The notes beneath the pieces are model-generated. The model was given only the letters and a program-made list of their open reading frames with translations, did no database searches and was not told the DNA's origin. The position numbers and the translations under genes are program-made. Below are positions 49,044 to 59,842 of a DNA stretch of 64,000 nt, piece after piece (within the stretch, counting starts at the first letter, position 1; each line of letters starts with the position of its first letter). The DNA comes from Nonomuraea endophytica (GTDB taxonomy: Bacteria; Actinomycetota; Actinomycetes; Streptosporangiales; Streptosporangiaceae), in NCBI RefSeq assembly GCF_014203235.1, contig NZ_JACHIN010000003.1:488154-552153 (forward strand), read 5' to 3'.

Positions 49044-49819
49044 CGGCCAGGACCGAGGCCGGCCTCGGCAACCTCTTCGGGCAGGGACTCCTGCTGGCCG
49101 GGCGCAACATCCGGCTCAACTCGATCGCCGACACCGTCAGCACGATGGTGATCTTCCCGATCATCTTCGTCTTCGGCTTCCTGGCGCTCTTCGGCAACCT
49201 GCTGAGCGTGCGCGGCATCGACTACGCCCAGTTCCTGCCCCCGGCGATCGTCGTGCAGTGGATGTTCTCCGTGGCGATCACCGCGGCCTTCTTCGCCGCC
49301 TCCGACCGCCGCAGCGGCATGCTGGCCCGCTACCGCGCGCTCGCCATCAACCGGGGCGCCGTGGTGGTGGGCCGGATGGCCGCCGACAGCGTCCGGGCCG
49401 TGCTGGCCATCGCGGTGATCGTCGCGACCGGCTACGTGGCCGGGTTCCGCTTCCAGGCAGGACCGCTGGCCGCCCTGGGCTTCGTCGCCCTGTCCGTGGC
49501 CTTCGCGCTGACGATCTCGGCGGGCACCAGCGCGCTCGGGCTCGCCTCCCGCGACCCGGAGTCGGTCTCCTCGACCCTGCACGTCATCTACCTGCCGCTG
49601 CTGATGGTCTCCTCGGCGTTCGTGCCCGCCGACGCCTTCCCCGGCTGGATCGAGCCGGTGGTACGCCACCAGCCGGTCACCGCCGTGCTCGACGCGCTGC
49701 GCGCGCTGGCCGAGGGCGGGCCGACGGCCGGACCCGTGGTCAAGGCGCTGGCCTGGATGGCCGGGCTGCTGGCGGTCTTCTCGGCGGCGGCCGTACAGGC
49801 CTTCAGGAGGGCGACATGA
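49040..49819 (+). CDS. ABC-2 type exporter permease 1 (DrrB-like)
   Basis: The 259-residue, six-helix ABC-2 permease has the FxPADAFPGWIEPVVRHQPVT block near the C-terminus, characteristic of DrrB-type proteins. ATGA overlaps with the ATPase upstream and permease 2 downstream. Two different half-permeases suggest a heterodimeric channel. Confidence 0.9.
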   Translation: MTARTEAGLGNLFGQGLLLAGRNIRLNSIADTVSTMVIFPIIFVFGFLALFGNLLSVRGIDYAQFLPPAIVVQWMFSVAITAAFFAASDRRSGMLARYRALAINRGAVVVGRMAADSVRAVLAIAVIVATGYVAGFRFQAGPLAALGFVALSVAFALTISAGTSALGLASRDPESVSSTLHVIYLPLLMVSSAFVPADAFPGWIEPVVRHQPVTAVLDALRALAEGGPTAGPVVKALAWMAGLLAVFSAAAVQAFRRAT

Positions 49820-50565
49820 GCACCCTTGCCGAGACCGGCCTGCTCGCCGGTCGCAACCTGCGCCGCTTCGTCAAGAGCCCGCAGCTCGTCGCGGACTCGG
49901 TGATGTTCCCGGTGATCCTGCTGTTCCTCATGCTGCTGGTCTTCGGTGAACTCGTCGGCCAGGCCTCCCGCGGCGCCTACATCGACCGGCTGGCCCCGGT
50001 CATCGTGCTGTTCAGCGCGGCGTACGGGGCGGTCGGCACCGGCGTGGGCTTCTTCGCCGACCTGCGGGGCGGCATCGCCGACCGGTTCAGGGCCATGGAC
50101 ATCGGCCGGCTGCCGGTGCTGGCCGGGCGCATCGCCGCCGACCTGGCCAGGGCCGTGCTCGTGGGCGCGTTCACCACGGCCGTCGCGTACGCCGTGGGGT
50201 TCAGGTTCAGCCAGGGGCCGCTGGCGGTGCTCGCGTTCTTCGCGGTGGTGGCGATGTTCGCCTGGATCTTCCTGTGGCTGGCCGTCGTCGTGGCGCTGTC
50301 GGCCTCCAGCGAGCAGGCCGTCAGCGGGGCGCTCAACACGCCGGTGACGCTGCTGCTGTTCCTGTCGTCTGGGTTCGTGCCGGTCGAGCAGTTCCCCGGC
50401 TGGCTGCAGCCGGTGGTGCGGGCCAATCCGCTGTCGCTGGCCGGTGACGCGCTCGTCGGACTTTCGAGCGGCGGCGCCGTGCTGGTGCCCGTGCTTTTCA
50501 CCGCGGCTTGGGCGGTGGCGGCGACCGCCATATTGGCGCCGCTCGCCGTCCGCCTTTACCGGTGA
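49816..50565 (+). CDS. ABC-2 type exporter permease 2 (DrrB-like)
   Basis: The 249-residue, six-helix homologue of the preceding permease has the matching block GFVPVEQFPGWLQPVVRANP. It is the last gene of the long NRPS operon that starts at 32639. The convergent methyltransferase gene ends two bases after its stop. Confidence 0.9.
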   Translation: MSTLAETGLLAGRNLRRFVKSPQLVADSVMFPVILLFLMLLVFGELVGQASRGAYIDRLAPVIVLFSAAYGAVGTGVGFFADLRGGIADRFRAMDIGRLPVLAGRIAADLARAVLVGAFTTAVAYAVGFRFSQGPLAVLAFFAVVAMFAWIFLWLAVVVALSASSEQAVSGALNTPVTLLLFLSSGFVPVEQFPGWLQPVVRANPLSLAGDALVGLSSGGAVLVPVLFTAAWAVAATAILAPLAVRLYR

Positions 50566-50566
50566 A

Positions 50567-51238
50567 TTATCGCTGCTGGAATTCGAGGAGGCGGTATTCG
50601 ATGTGCCCTTTTTCCGCTGCGCATTTGGCGGCGCGCAGCGGAACGGCCCGCCAGCCGTATTCAGCGGCCAGCGCGCGCACCCGGTTCTCGTCGCCCAGGT
50701 CGGTGAAGCCGAGCAGCAGCCGGCCGCCCGGCTCCAGGTGCGCCGCGGCGTCGCGGAAGTAGGCGGCGTGCGCGGCGTAGCCGGGATCGAAGAACGCGCG
50801 CTCCAGGGCGTCGGCGGGCTCACCCTCGACGAAGTTGGAGTTCCAGTAGATGAGGTCGAACCGGTCTTCGCTGGTCAGCGGCTCGAACAGGTCGCCCTGG
50901 GCCGTGTGGACGACCTCGTCGACGCCGTGCCGTACCGCGTTGAGGCGGGTGTTCTCCACGGCCGCCGCGCTGAGGTCCAGCGCGGTCACCGAGGCGCAGC
51001 CGCGCAACGCGGCCAGCACCGAGATGTAGCCGGTGCCGCTGCCGACCTCGCAGAACGAGCCGTGCAGGGGATAGGGCAGCCATTCGGCGTAAAGGGCCGA
51101 CGACTGGGACAGGTGCGGCGCGTAGACGCCCGGCAGGAGATCCCAGTCGAGACCGAGCAGCTCGAAAGTCCGCGGGCTGGTTATTTCCCGATGGCGGGTG
51201 ATGAGTTTCGCTGCGACTTCTTGCATGAATGAAATCAT
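50567..51238 (-). CDS. Class I SAM-dependent methyltransferase (HemK-like fold)
   Basis: The 223-residue protein has SAM-binding motif I CEVGSGTGYISVLAAL and acidic motif II TALDLSAAAVENTRLNAV. The catalytic NPPY of HemK/RsmC-like enzymes is replaced by YWNSNF, so a small molecule rather than an amide may be the target. Alternative start ATG 51226. It is divergent from the PNPO-like gene. It may methylate the siderophore or a precursor; no site can be assigned. Confidence 0.8.
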   Translation of the reverse strand: MISFMQEVAAKLITRHREITSPRTFELLGLDWDLLPGVYAPHLSQSSALYAEWLPYPLHGSFCEVGSGTGYISVLAALRGCASVTALDLSAAAVENTRLNAVRHGVDEVVHTAQGDLFEPLTSEDRFDLIYWNSNFVEGEPADALERAFFDPGYAAHAAYFRDAAAHLEPGGRLLLGFTDLGDENRVRALAAEYGWRAVPLRAAKCAAEKGHIEYRLLEFQQR

Positions 51239-51282
51239 AGGCAATAGAGTTTCAACTGACCAGAGAATGGCAGGAGCAGATA

Positions 51283-51843
51283 ATGCTCACCGAAAACGCA
51301 GTGGACCCGTTGCGGGAGTTCGCCCGCTGGGAGATGCCCGATTTCGCCGTGCTGGCCACGGCCGACCACCACGGCCGCCCCTCCGCCCGCTGGGTGGACG
51401 TGGCCTACGTCGACCACGGCTTCGTCTACTTCACCAACCACGCCAGCCGCAAGGCCGCCGACGTCGCGGTCAACCCCATGGCCGCCCTGTGCTTCGCCCT
51501 GCTGGAGAAGGGCCGGCAGGTCCGCGTCGAGGGCCTGGTCGCGCGGCTGGGCGAGGTCGAGTCCGACGCCCACTTCGCCACCCTGCCCCGCACTATGCAA
51601 CTGCTGGCCTGGAGCAGTGACCAGCGCGCCGAGATCGGCGACCGGCAGGCCGTGCGCACCCGCTTCGACGACCAGCGCGCCCGCTTCACCGGCCAGGAGG
51701 TCCCGCGCCCCGTCCACTGGGGCGGCTACCGGCTCATGCCGCGCGAGATGGAGTTCTGGCAGCGCAGGGCCGACGAGATCCAGGACCGCCTGCGCTACCG
51801 CCGCGGCTCCGGCGGCTGGAACCTGACGCGGCTGGCCCCCTGA
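51283..51843 (+). CDS. Pyridoxamine 5'-phosphate oxidase-like flavoprotein (PdxH/PhzG-like)
   Basis: The 186-residue protein starts after AGGAG at 51272-51276. FMN-binding blocks (SARWVDVAYVDHGFVYFTNH, in part) and the C-terminal PNPO dimer motif (EFWQRRADEIQDRLRYRR) are present. In secondary metabolism PhzG-type members oxidise cyclic intermediates. Here a thiazoline-to-thiazole or other ring oxidation is conceivable; vitamin B6 function is not excluded. Leads the EntE/DAHP synthase group. Confidence 0.83.
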   Translation: MLTENAVDPLREFARWEMPDFAVLATADHHGRPSARWVDVAYVDHGFVYFTNHASRKAADVAVNPMAALCFALLEKGRQVRVEGLVARLGEVESDAHFATLPRTMQLLAWSSDQRAEIGDRQAVRTRFDDQRARFTGQEVPRPVHWGGYRLMPREMEFWQRRADEIQDRLRYRRGSGGWNLTRLAP

Positions 51844-51854
51844 GGAGGACTCGC

Positions 51855-53419
<1,565 letters not shown>

Positions 53420-53423
<4 letters not shown>

Positions 53424-54559
53424 TCGCCGCCGCCCAGCAACCCGACTGGGACGACCCGGCGCTGCTCGGCCGGGTCGTCGAAACCCTGCACACGCTGCCG
53501 CCGCTGGTCCGCGCGCGCGAGTGCGACCGGCTCGCCGCCGCCGTCGCCCGCGCGGGCGACGGCGGCGGCTTCGTCCTCCAGGGCGGCGACTGCGCCGAGC
53601 GCTTCCGCGAGTCCGGCCCGTCCGACGTGCGCGCGAAACTCGCCCAGCTGTACGGCCTGGCCGCCACGATCACCGCGACCACCGGCGCGCCCACAGCCCC
53701 GCTGGGCCGCCTGGCCGGCCAGTACGGCAAACCCCGCTCCGCCCCGCACGAGATCACCGCCGACGGCACCCTCGTCCACTCCTACCGGGGCGACGCCGTC
53801 AACAGCCCCACCGGAACCCGCAGCGCCCGCCGCCCCGACCCGGAACGCCTGCTGCGCGCCCACCGCTGCGCCCGCGCGGTGCTGCGCGTGGTGCGCGAGT
53901 CCTGGCCCGGCCGCCCGCCGCTCGACCGCGCGTACGTCTCCCACGAGGCGCTGCTGCTCGACTACGAGCGCCCGCTGGTACGCGACGGCTACGCCGCCTC
54001 CGCCCACTCGGTGTGGATCGGCGAGCGCACCCGCCAGCCCGACGGCCCGCACGTCGCCTTCGCCCGGTCCGTCCGCAACACCGTCGGCGTCAAGCTCGGC
54101 CCCTCCACGACGCCGGCCCAGGCCGCCCACCTCAGCCGCCTGCTCAACCCCGACGCCCGGCCCGGCAGGCTGCTGTTCATCGTCCGCCTGGGCAGCACCC
54201 GGGTCCGCAGCCTCCTGCCGGAGATCGTGGATGAAGTCGGCAGGCGGGGTATGCCGGTCGTGTGGCTGTGCGACCCGATGCACGGCAACACGGTCCGCAT
54301 GGGCACCGGGCCCAAGACCCGGCCCATGGCGGCGATCCTGGAGGAGGTCACGGCATTCGTCAGCGTCCTGCGCGCCCACCACCGCCACCCGGCGGGCCTG
54401 CACCTGGAGATGACGCCCGACGACGTCACCGAGTGCATCGCCACACCCGCGCCGTGCGCGCGGGCGCCCCGCCTGCCCCGCTACCGCACGGCCTGCGACC
54501 CCCGGCTCAACGCCGCCCAGGCGTTCGAGGTCGTCGAACGGTTCGCGGGACTGCTCTGA
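53420..54559 (+). CDS. Type II 3-deoxy-D-arabino-heptulosonate 7-phosphate synthase
   Basis: The 379-residue protein has plant-like class II DAHP synthase blocks GGDCAERF, GRLAGQYGKPRS, GERTRQPDGPHV and WLCDPMHGNT. It is shorter than housekeeping members (about 460 residues), as for PhzC-like pathway enzymes that lack allosteric extensions. It starts the shikimate pathway and would raise chorismate supply for the ADC synthase. GTGA overlap with the aryl-AMP ligase indicates co-production. Confidence 0.9.
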
Positions 54560-54576
54560 AACGGAGGGAACCCACC

Positions 54577-55197
54577 GTGCCCCTGACCGCCAAGGCCTTC
54601 GACTTCTACAAGCAGCTGGAAGCCGACAACACCAAGGAGTTCTGGCACGCCCACAAGGACGTCTACGAGCGGGCCGTACGCGAGCCGCTGGAGGAACTGC
54701 TGGAGGGGCTGGAGGACGAGTTCGGCCCCGCCAAGCTGTTCAGGCCCCAGCGCGACACCCGCTTCAGCACCGACAAGTCGCCCTACAAGACCAGCCAGGG
54801 CGTCACCGTGGCCGCCGAGGGCCACACCGGCTACTACCTCATGCTCGGCGCCGACGGCATCCACGTCGGCGGCGGCTTCCACGCCTTCGACACCGACGAC
54901 ACCCGCCGCTACCGCGAGGCCGTGGACGGCGAGGCGGGCGAGAAACTCCGCACGATCGTCGACCGGCTGGAGAAGAAGGGCTTCACGCTCGTGGGGGAGC
55001 GGGTCAAGACGCAGCCACGCGGCTACTCCGCCGACCACCCGCGCATCGACCTGCTGCGCTACAAGTCGCTGGGGGCCGAGAAACGCCTGCCCAAGTCGAG
55101 GACGACCGGCGGCCAGGCGCTCGGCGCGGTCCGCGACGCCTGGCGCGACCTGCGGCCGCTGATGGAGTGGCTGACCGGCCCCCGCGTCCGTTCCTAG
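54577..55197 (+). CDS. DUF2461-family protein
   Basis: The 206-residue protein has a GTG start after ACGGAGGG. Conserved DUF2461 blocks are NTKEFWHAHKDVYE, FRPQRDTRFSTDKSPYKT and GGGFHAF. Function unknown across the family. It lies 17 bases after the DAHP synthase and could be co-transcribed, but it is common in actinomycetes outside siderophore clusters, so it may mark the cluster boundary. Confidence 0.88.
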   Translation: MPLTAKAFDFYKQLEADNTKEFWHAHKDVYERAVREPLEELLEGLEDEFGPAKLFRPQRDTRFSTDKSPYKTSQGVTVAAEGHTGYYLMLGADGIHVGGGFHAFDTDDTRRYREAVDGEAGEKLRTIVDRLEKKGFTLVGERVKTQPRGYSADHPRIDLLRYKSLGAEKRLPKSRTTGGQALGAVRDAWRDLRPLMEWLTGPRVRS

Positions 55198-55208
55198 ACG
55201 CGGGGGCC
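55177..55208. terminator. Perfect 12-bp hairpin between convergent genes
   Basis: GGCCCCCGCGTC (55177-55188) and GACGCGGGGGCC (55197-55208) pair perfectly around an eight-base loop containing the DUF2461 stop. There is no T-run, which is usual for high-GC actinomycete terminators. It should stop transcription from both sides. Confidence 0.7.
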
Positions 55209-55215
55209 TCTCGCG

Positions 55216-55980
55216 TCAGTGCCGGTAGATGTTCGGCGGGATCGGGTTGTCCTGCAGGGCACGCTTGTTGCCGTGCTCGTCCCACAGCTCGCGGACGTCC
55301 TTGACATGGCGCGGGGTGGCGGAGCCGGGCTGCCGGAAGACGATCCAGGTGACCGGCTTGTCGTACTCCGGCGTGGTGAGTGAGCCGGTGTAGCGGTAGA
55401 AGGTACGCCTGCCGGGCGGGGGAACCAGTGCCGCGAGGCTCACGCCGTGGACCCGCTTGGTGGCGCCGACCGTGGACGGCGGCTCGCGCAGGAGGTCGTC
55501 GTGCTCCGACCAGTCGTCGCGCCGGGCGTTGATCATCACCGACAGGACCAGGTAGCCCTGGGCGGGCCCGGCGAGCTCGTGGACCAGGTGGGCTTCCAGC
55601 GGCGCGAAGTCCTGCCCGGCGAACCTGTGCTCGGCCGGGCCGTGGTAGTGCACGTTCAGCAGGGTGTAGGTCCTGCCGCCGAAGACCACGTGAGAGGCGG
55701 AGCCGTTCGGGAGGAAGCGGATGTCGTCGTGTTCGCTCGGGGCGCCGCCCAGCGGTTCCCTGTCCTGGAGGGTGACGGTGCCGTCGACGACCGGCGCGTA
55801 GGCGATGGTGAGGCGGGGTAAGGCGGCCGGGCAGGCGGTCGCGGCGTCGATCTCGACGGGGCTGTCCACGGCGGCGTCGGTGCCGGTGCCGGGGCAGGCG
55901 GGCGATCGTGCCTGGGCCGAGGTGGTTAAGAGCGCGGGGATCAGGAGGGTGATCGCGGCTGTTAATCGGGCGATGCGCAT
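55216..55980 (-). CDS. Secreted alpha-type carbonic anhydrase
   Basis: The 254-residue protein has a signal peptide (about 24 residues, ending AQA) after GAAAGG. The zinc-binding pattern is LLNVHYHGPAEH followed by EAHLVHEL, equal to the HxH...H triad of alpha-carbonic anhydrases. DSPVEI and the substrate-channel LTTPEYDKPVTWIVF segment are also family features. It hydrates CO2 outside the membrane. Stands alone between the DUF2461 gene and a peptidase. Confidence 0.87.
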   Translation of the reverse strand: MRIARLTAAITLLIPALLTTSAQARSPACPGTGTDAAVDSPVEIDAATACPAALPRLTIAYAPVVDGTVTLQDREPLGGAPSEHDDIRFLPNGSASHVVFGGRTYTLLNVHYHGPAEHRFAGQDFAPLEAHLVHELAGPAQGYLVLSVMINARRDDWSEHDDLLREPPSTVGATKRVHGVSLAALVPPPGRRTFYRYTGSLTTPEYDKPVTWIVFRQPGSATPRHVKDVRELWDEHGNKRALQDNPIPPNIYRH

Positions 55981-56006
55981 GTGCGACCTTTCTATGGTTT
56001 TCTCCG

Positions 56007-57893
56007 TCAAAGATGACGTTGCCACCAGTCAAGGATCGCGTCGAATCGGGCAATTCGCCGACTGGGCCGGCCCGAACGGGACATGTCATGGCCTTCATCG
56101 GGAAACAGCAACATCTCGGTCACCACGCCGCGTAGCTTCAGCGCCACGAACAGGCGCTGCGCCTGCTCCACCGGTGCCCGCCAGTCGTGCTCGGAGTGGA
56201 TGATCAGCATGGGGATGGTGATCCGGCCGGCGTGGGTCAGCGGGCTCTGGTGCGCCCAGGTGGACGGCTCGCCGTACAGGTCGAAGGGGAAGGCCCAGCC
56301 GATGTCGCTGCTGCCGTGGAAGCTGTCGATCGCGTTGAGCGCCCGCTCGCTGACCGCCGCCCGGAACCGCTCCCCGTGATGCGCCGCCAGCCAGGTGGTC
56401 ATGAAACCGCCGTGCGAACCGCCCAGCACACCCGCCCTGGAAGCGTCCAGGCCGCCGGTCGCCAGCGCCGCGTCGAACAACGCCAGCAGATCCACCGCCG
56501 AGCGCCGCCCGACATCACCCACGATGTACGCGCCATGGGCCCGCCCGTAGCCGGAGGAACCGCGTGGATTGCCCATCACCACCGCGTACCCGGCCGAGGC
56601 GTACACCTGCGCCTCGTCGAAGACCCGCCAGCCGTACTGGGCGAAAGGCCCGCCGTGGATCATCAGCAGGACAGGATGCGGCCCCGCACCCTCCGGCCGC
56701 ACGATCCACCCGTGCACCGGATACCCGTCCGGCGCCGTCGCGTTGACCTCCTCGATCGGCAGCACCTCTAGCCCCGCCCCGAACCCCGTCAGCCGCACCT
56801 CCACCCCGTCCCGCACCGCCACCAGCTCCGCCGGACTGCTCACGTCGCACACCACCGCCACGGTCGTCCCGCCCGCGTGCCCCAGCCCCCGCACCTCCCG
56901 CGGCCCGCCGACCACCACCACCGGCTCCCCGCCGTCATAGGGCACCCGCAGCAGCTCGACCGCGCCCCTGTTCTCGACCGCGCACAGGACCCCGTCCTTC
57001 GCCGGTACGGCCAGGCGCTCGTTGCCGATCGACGGCATGTTGTGCAGCTCGGCATCGGTCAGCCTTCGCGCCGGCACGGAACCATCCACCGGTACCGACC
57101 ACACCCCGACCTGGGCGATCAACCTGCGCCCTTCGTCACCCGGATCCGCACCCACGAACACGAGCCCGCCGTCCGGCCCGAAACTCGGCTGCGTGGCCGT
57201 AAGGGCCGTTCGAGTCACCTTCCTCAGCCCGGTGCCGTCCGGAGCGCACACCCACACATCACTGAAGAAGTCCTCCCCGCGCCCCGGATGCCGTGCCGCA
57301 CTGAAGGCCAGCAGATCCCCCGCGGGGCTCCAGGCAACCCCACCGTGATCGAAATCCCCCTCCGTCACCTGCAGGGGCGGCTCGTCCCCGAAAGGATCGA
57401 CCACGAAGACATGCGCGAACCGCTCACCCGTGAACCCAACCCCGTCCCAGCGATACCGCAGAGTCGTAACCCGCCGCGGCCCCCGCTTGGCGTCCTCTTC
57501 GTTGCCCCGAGCTTCTTCGACCTGAGCCACAAAGGCCAGCCGCGACGAGTCCGGGCTCCAGACCGGTTCAGCGGCGCCGAACGGCTGCTCAGTGACCCGC
57601 CACGACTCCCCACCCGAGATCGGCATCACATGAACCTGAGCCTTGACCCCCGGCCCCGAACGCACGAACGCCAGCCACACCCCGTCAGGCGAGAAGACCG
57701 GCGCACTGTCCAGCGGCCCACGGGTGAGCCGCCGAGGCTCCGCCGACCCGTCCGTGGGCACAAGCCAGAGCTCCCCCCGATAGGCGTCCACCTCCAGATC
57801 AGGACGGGTAACCGCGACCACCGCACGGAGCCCGTCAGGCGAGACCGCAGGAGTACCAAGCACCGGTATCAAGGAAATATCCGAAGGTTCCAT
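56007..57893 (-). CDS. S9 family prolyl-oligopeptidase-like serine peptidase
   Basis: The 628-residue protein starts after AAGGAG. An N-terminal beta-propeller of TolB/WD-like repeats (SPDGVWLAFVRSG, SPDSSRLAFVAQ, SPAGDLLAF) is followed by an alpha/beta hydrolase domain with nucleophile GGSHGGF and the final His in EGHDMSRS. Such acylaminoacyl/prolyl peptidases cleave short peptides in the cytoplasm. No operon partner. Confidence 0.9.
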   Translation of the reverse strand: MEPSDISLIPVLGTPAVSPDGLRAVVAVTRPDLEVDAYRGELWLVPTDGSAEPRRLTRGPLDSAPVFSPDGVWLAFVRSGPGVKAQVHVMPISGGESWRVTEQPFGAAEPVWSPDSSRLAFVAQVEEARGNEEDAKRGPRRVTTLRYRWDGVGFTGERFAHVFVVDPFGDEPPLQVTEGDFDHGGVAWSPAGDLLAFSAARHPGRGEDFFSDVWVCAPDGTGLRKVTRTALTATQPSFGPDGGLVFVGADPGDEGRRLIAQVGVWSVPVDGSVPARRLTDAELHNMPSIGNERLAVPAKDGVLCAVENRGAVELLRVPYDGGEPVVVVGGPREVRGLGHAGGTTVAVVCDVSSPAELVAVRDGVEVRLTGFGAGLEVLPIEEVNATAPDGYPVHGWIVRPEGAGPHPVLLMIHGGPFAQYGWRVFDEAQVYASAGYAVVMGNPRGSSGYGRAHGAYIVGDVGRRSAVDLLALFDAALATGGLDASRAGVLGGSHGGFMTTWLAAHHGERFRAAVSERALNAIDSFHGSSDIGWAFPFDLYGEPSTWAHQSPLTHAGRITIPMLIIHSEHDWRAPVEQAQRLFVALKLRGVVTEMLLFPDEGHDMSRSGRPSRRIARFDAILDWWQRHL

Positions 57894-58039
57894 GACTGAC
57901 TCCTTACCCTCGACCGCAGCCCGGATGACCTTGTTCCCACCCCTCCGGCCTCGCCGGTTAATGGCACAGAGAGGTCCGTCACCCGTGATAGTGTTTTCCA
58001 CGCAAGGCCGCACGGAACGAGCTTCCAGCAGGGCCTTGG

Positions 58040-58116
<77 letters not shown>

Positions 58117-58179
58117 CGCTTCGGCTGGTCGAGCAGGGTGTCACTCATCAGGTGACACCCTTTCGCGTTTCCTGAGTGA

Positions 58180-58659
58180 CTACCGGGCGAAGATCTTGTC
58201 CATTGCCGCAGTTCCTTGGAGAGGTACGGGGCGGATCTGCTTGCGGTAGACGGCTTCGGTGATGGCCGTGCCACTGTGACCGACGAGGCGGGCGATGTCC
58301 TCCAGGGGGACACCCGAGTCGGAGAGCAGCGAGACGAAGCTGTGCCGCATCGCGCGAGGCGTCCAGTAGTAGGCAGGCATCCCGGCATCCTTCACGATCT
58401 TCCGGAAAGCTCGCCGTACGTTGTGGGCGTCGAGCGGCGTGCCGACGAGAGAGGCGAAGACCAGCCCGTGCTCCTTCCAGTTCTTGCCTGCCTCCTTGTC
58501 CTTGCGCTGCTGCGCTCGATGCGCCCTGAGCGCTTCCACGCAGCGCCGGGGAGCGCCAGAGAGCGTCGTGAGCGTTTGGTCTTGGTGTCGCCTCCTTCGC
58601 GGACCAAGCGCCACACGGCGATCCACGGCGGGATCTCCTTCCCGGATCACCGACGAGAT
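58180..58659 (-). pseudogene. int: Tyrosine-recombinase (integrase) fragment with frameshift
   Basis: The C-terminal catalytic part reads TPRAMRHSFVSLLSDSG, DIARLVGHSG and AVYRKQIRPV, giving the Arg, His and nucleophile Tyr. Upstream, the expected WRLVREGGDTKTKRSRRSLALP block is in another frame; the switch is near 58560. The frame also meets a stop near 58650, and the N-terminal two thirds are missing. This is the pSAM2/AICE-type integrase class, which uses tRNA 3' ends. It points at the tRNA-Pro. Confidence 0.85.
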
Positions 58660-58662
58660 TGA

Positions 58663-58974
58663 CTTCGTTCGGTCTCCCTGGCCTTCGACCACCCCACGCC
58701 GCTCGCCCTCGCCACCCATCTGCTCGACCGCCTGGGCCTGAGTGAACAGACCGGATCCGCCGCGCTAATGTCCGAACTCGTGAACCTGGAGAAGGCATTC
58801 ACCGAGCTGACCGTCGACAAGGACGTGCACAAGCAGGTCGCGGCACGTCTGGACACGCTGAGGAACACATGGGCGGCACTGGCACACGATTCCGGCGACA
58901 CGGACCGCGAGCTCGACACGGTCACCGACACCGAAATGTTCGACATCCTCGACAACGAACTCGGCCTGCAGTGA
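58663..58974 (+). pseudogene. 3' remnant of a modular type I polyketide synthase
   Basis: The frame opens after a TGA at 58660-58662. It reads LRSVSLAFDHPTPLALATHLLDRLGL, the end of an ACP domain (quoted in two overlapping parts: SLAFDHPTPLALA and THLLDRLGL). A coiled C-terminal docking segment follows (ELVNLEKAFTELTVDK, DTEMFDILDNELGLQ), typical for modular PKS ends. The carrier serine and everything upstream are missing. An ATG at 58768 could be mistaken for a 68-residue gene start. Confidence 0.85.
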
Positions 58975-58996
58975 GGCGAGGGGAGCGGGCCACATC

Positions 58997-59842
58997 ATGA
59001 AAGCGGGAAACCTGGTCGCGGTGAGCGACCTGCACGTCGCCTATGCCGAGAACCGGCGCTTCGTCGAAGGGTTCAGGCCGGAGAGCGATGACGACTGGCT
59101 GATCATCGCCGGTGACGTCGGCGAGCGCGCCGCCGACATCGAATGGGCGCTCAGCCTGCTGGCACGCCGCTTCGCCCAGGTCATCTGGGCGCCCGGCAAC
59201 CACGAGCTGTGGACGCCGAAGGACGACCCGGTCCAGCTCCGCGGCGACGACCGATACCGCTATCTCGTGCGGATGTGCCGCCGCCTGGGCATCCGCACCC
59301 CCGAGGACCCGTACCTGGTCTGGGACGGAGCCGGCGGCCCGGTCACCATCGCGCCGCTGTTCGTGCTCTACGACTACTCCTTCCGCGTGCCCGGCGTGAA
59401 CACGAAGGAGGAGTCGCTGGCTCTGGCGTACGAGACCGGCGTGGTGTGCACGGACGAGCTGCTCCTGCATCCCGATCCCTACCCGAGCCGGGAGGAATGG
59501 TGCTGGGCCCGCGTGGCGGAGACGGAGCGCCGCCTGGACGCGTGCGACCCCGACGTACCGCTCGTGCTCGTCAACCACTATCCGCTGGTACGCCAGCCCA
59601 CCCGCGTGCTGCGCTACCCGAAGTTCGCCCAGTGGTGCGGGACCGAACTGACCGCCGACTGGCACCTCAAGTACCGCACGGCCGTGGCCGTCTACGGCCA
59701 CCTGCACATTCCGCGCACGACGTTCTACGACGGCGTCCGCTTCGAGGAAGTCTCCCTGGGCTATCCACGGGAATGGCGCAGACGGGGTACGGTCCCCAAC
59801 CCGGCCCGGCAGGTCCTCGTGGCCCACGAGCTCACGCCATGA
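58997..59842 (+). CDS. Calcineurin-like metallophosphoesterase
   Basis: The 281-residue protein starts after AGGGGAG. Metal-binding motifs are SDLHVAY, GDVGERA, GNHELW, VNHYPL and GHLHIP in order. Relatives are often found in actinomycete polyketide/NRPS clusters next to phosphopantetheinyl transferases; here it follows the PKS remnant and no transferase is seen, so it may be a survivor of a lost cluster. The stop overlaps the truncated EIIB remnant on the other strand. Confidence 0.88.
   Translation: MKAGNLVAVSDLHVAYAENRRFVEGFRPESDDDWLIIAGDVGERAADIEWALSLLARRFAQVIWAPGNHELWTPKDDPVQLRGDDRYRYLVRMCRRLGIRTPEDPYLVWDGAGGPVTIAPLFVLYDYSFRVPGVNTKEESLALAYETGVVCTDELLLHPDPYPSREEWCWARVAETERRLDACDPDVPLVLVNHYPLVRQPTRVLRYPKFAQWCGTELTADWHLKYRTAVAVYGHLHIPRTTFYDGVRFEEVSLGYPREWRRRGTVPNPARQVLVAHELTP

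Noticed and set aside
58768..58974. Independent 68-residue gene starting at ATG 58768
   Set aside because: The frame continues upstream with recognisable ACP sequence, and the segment itself is a PKS C-terminal docking region.
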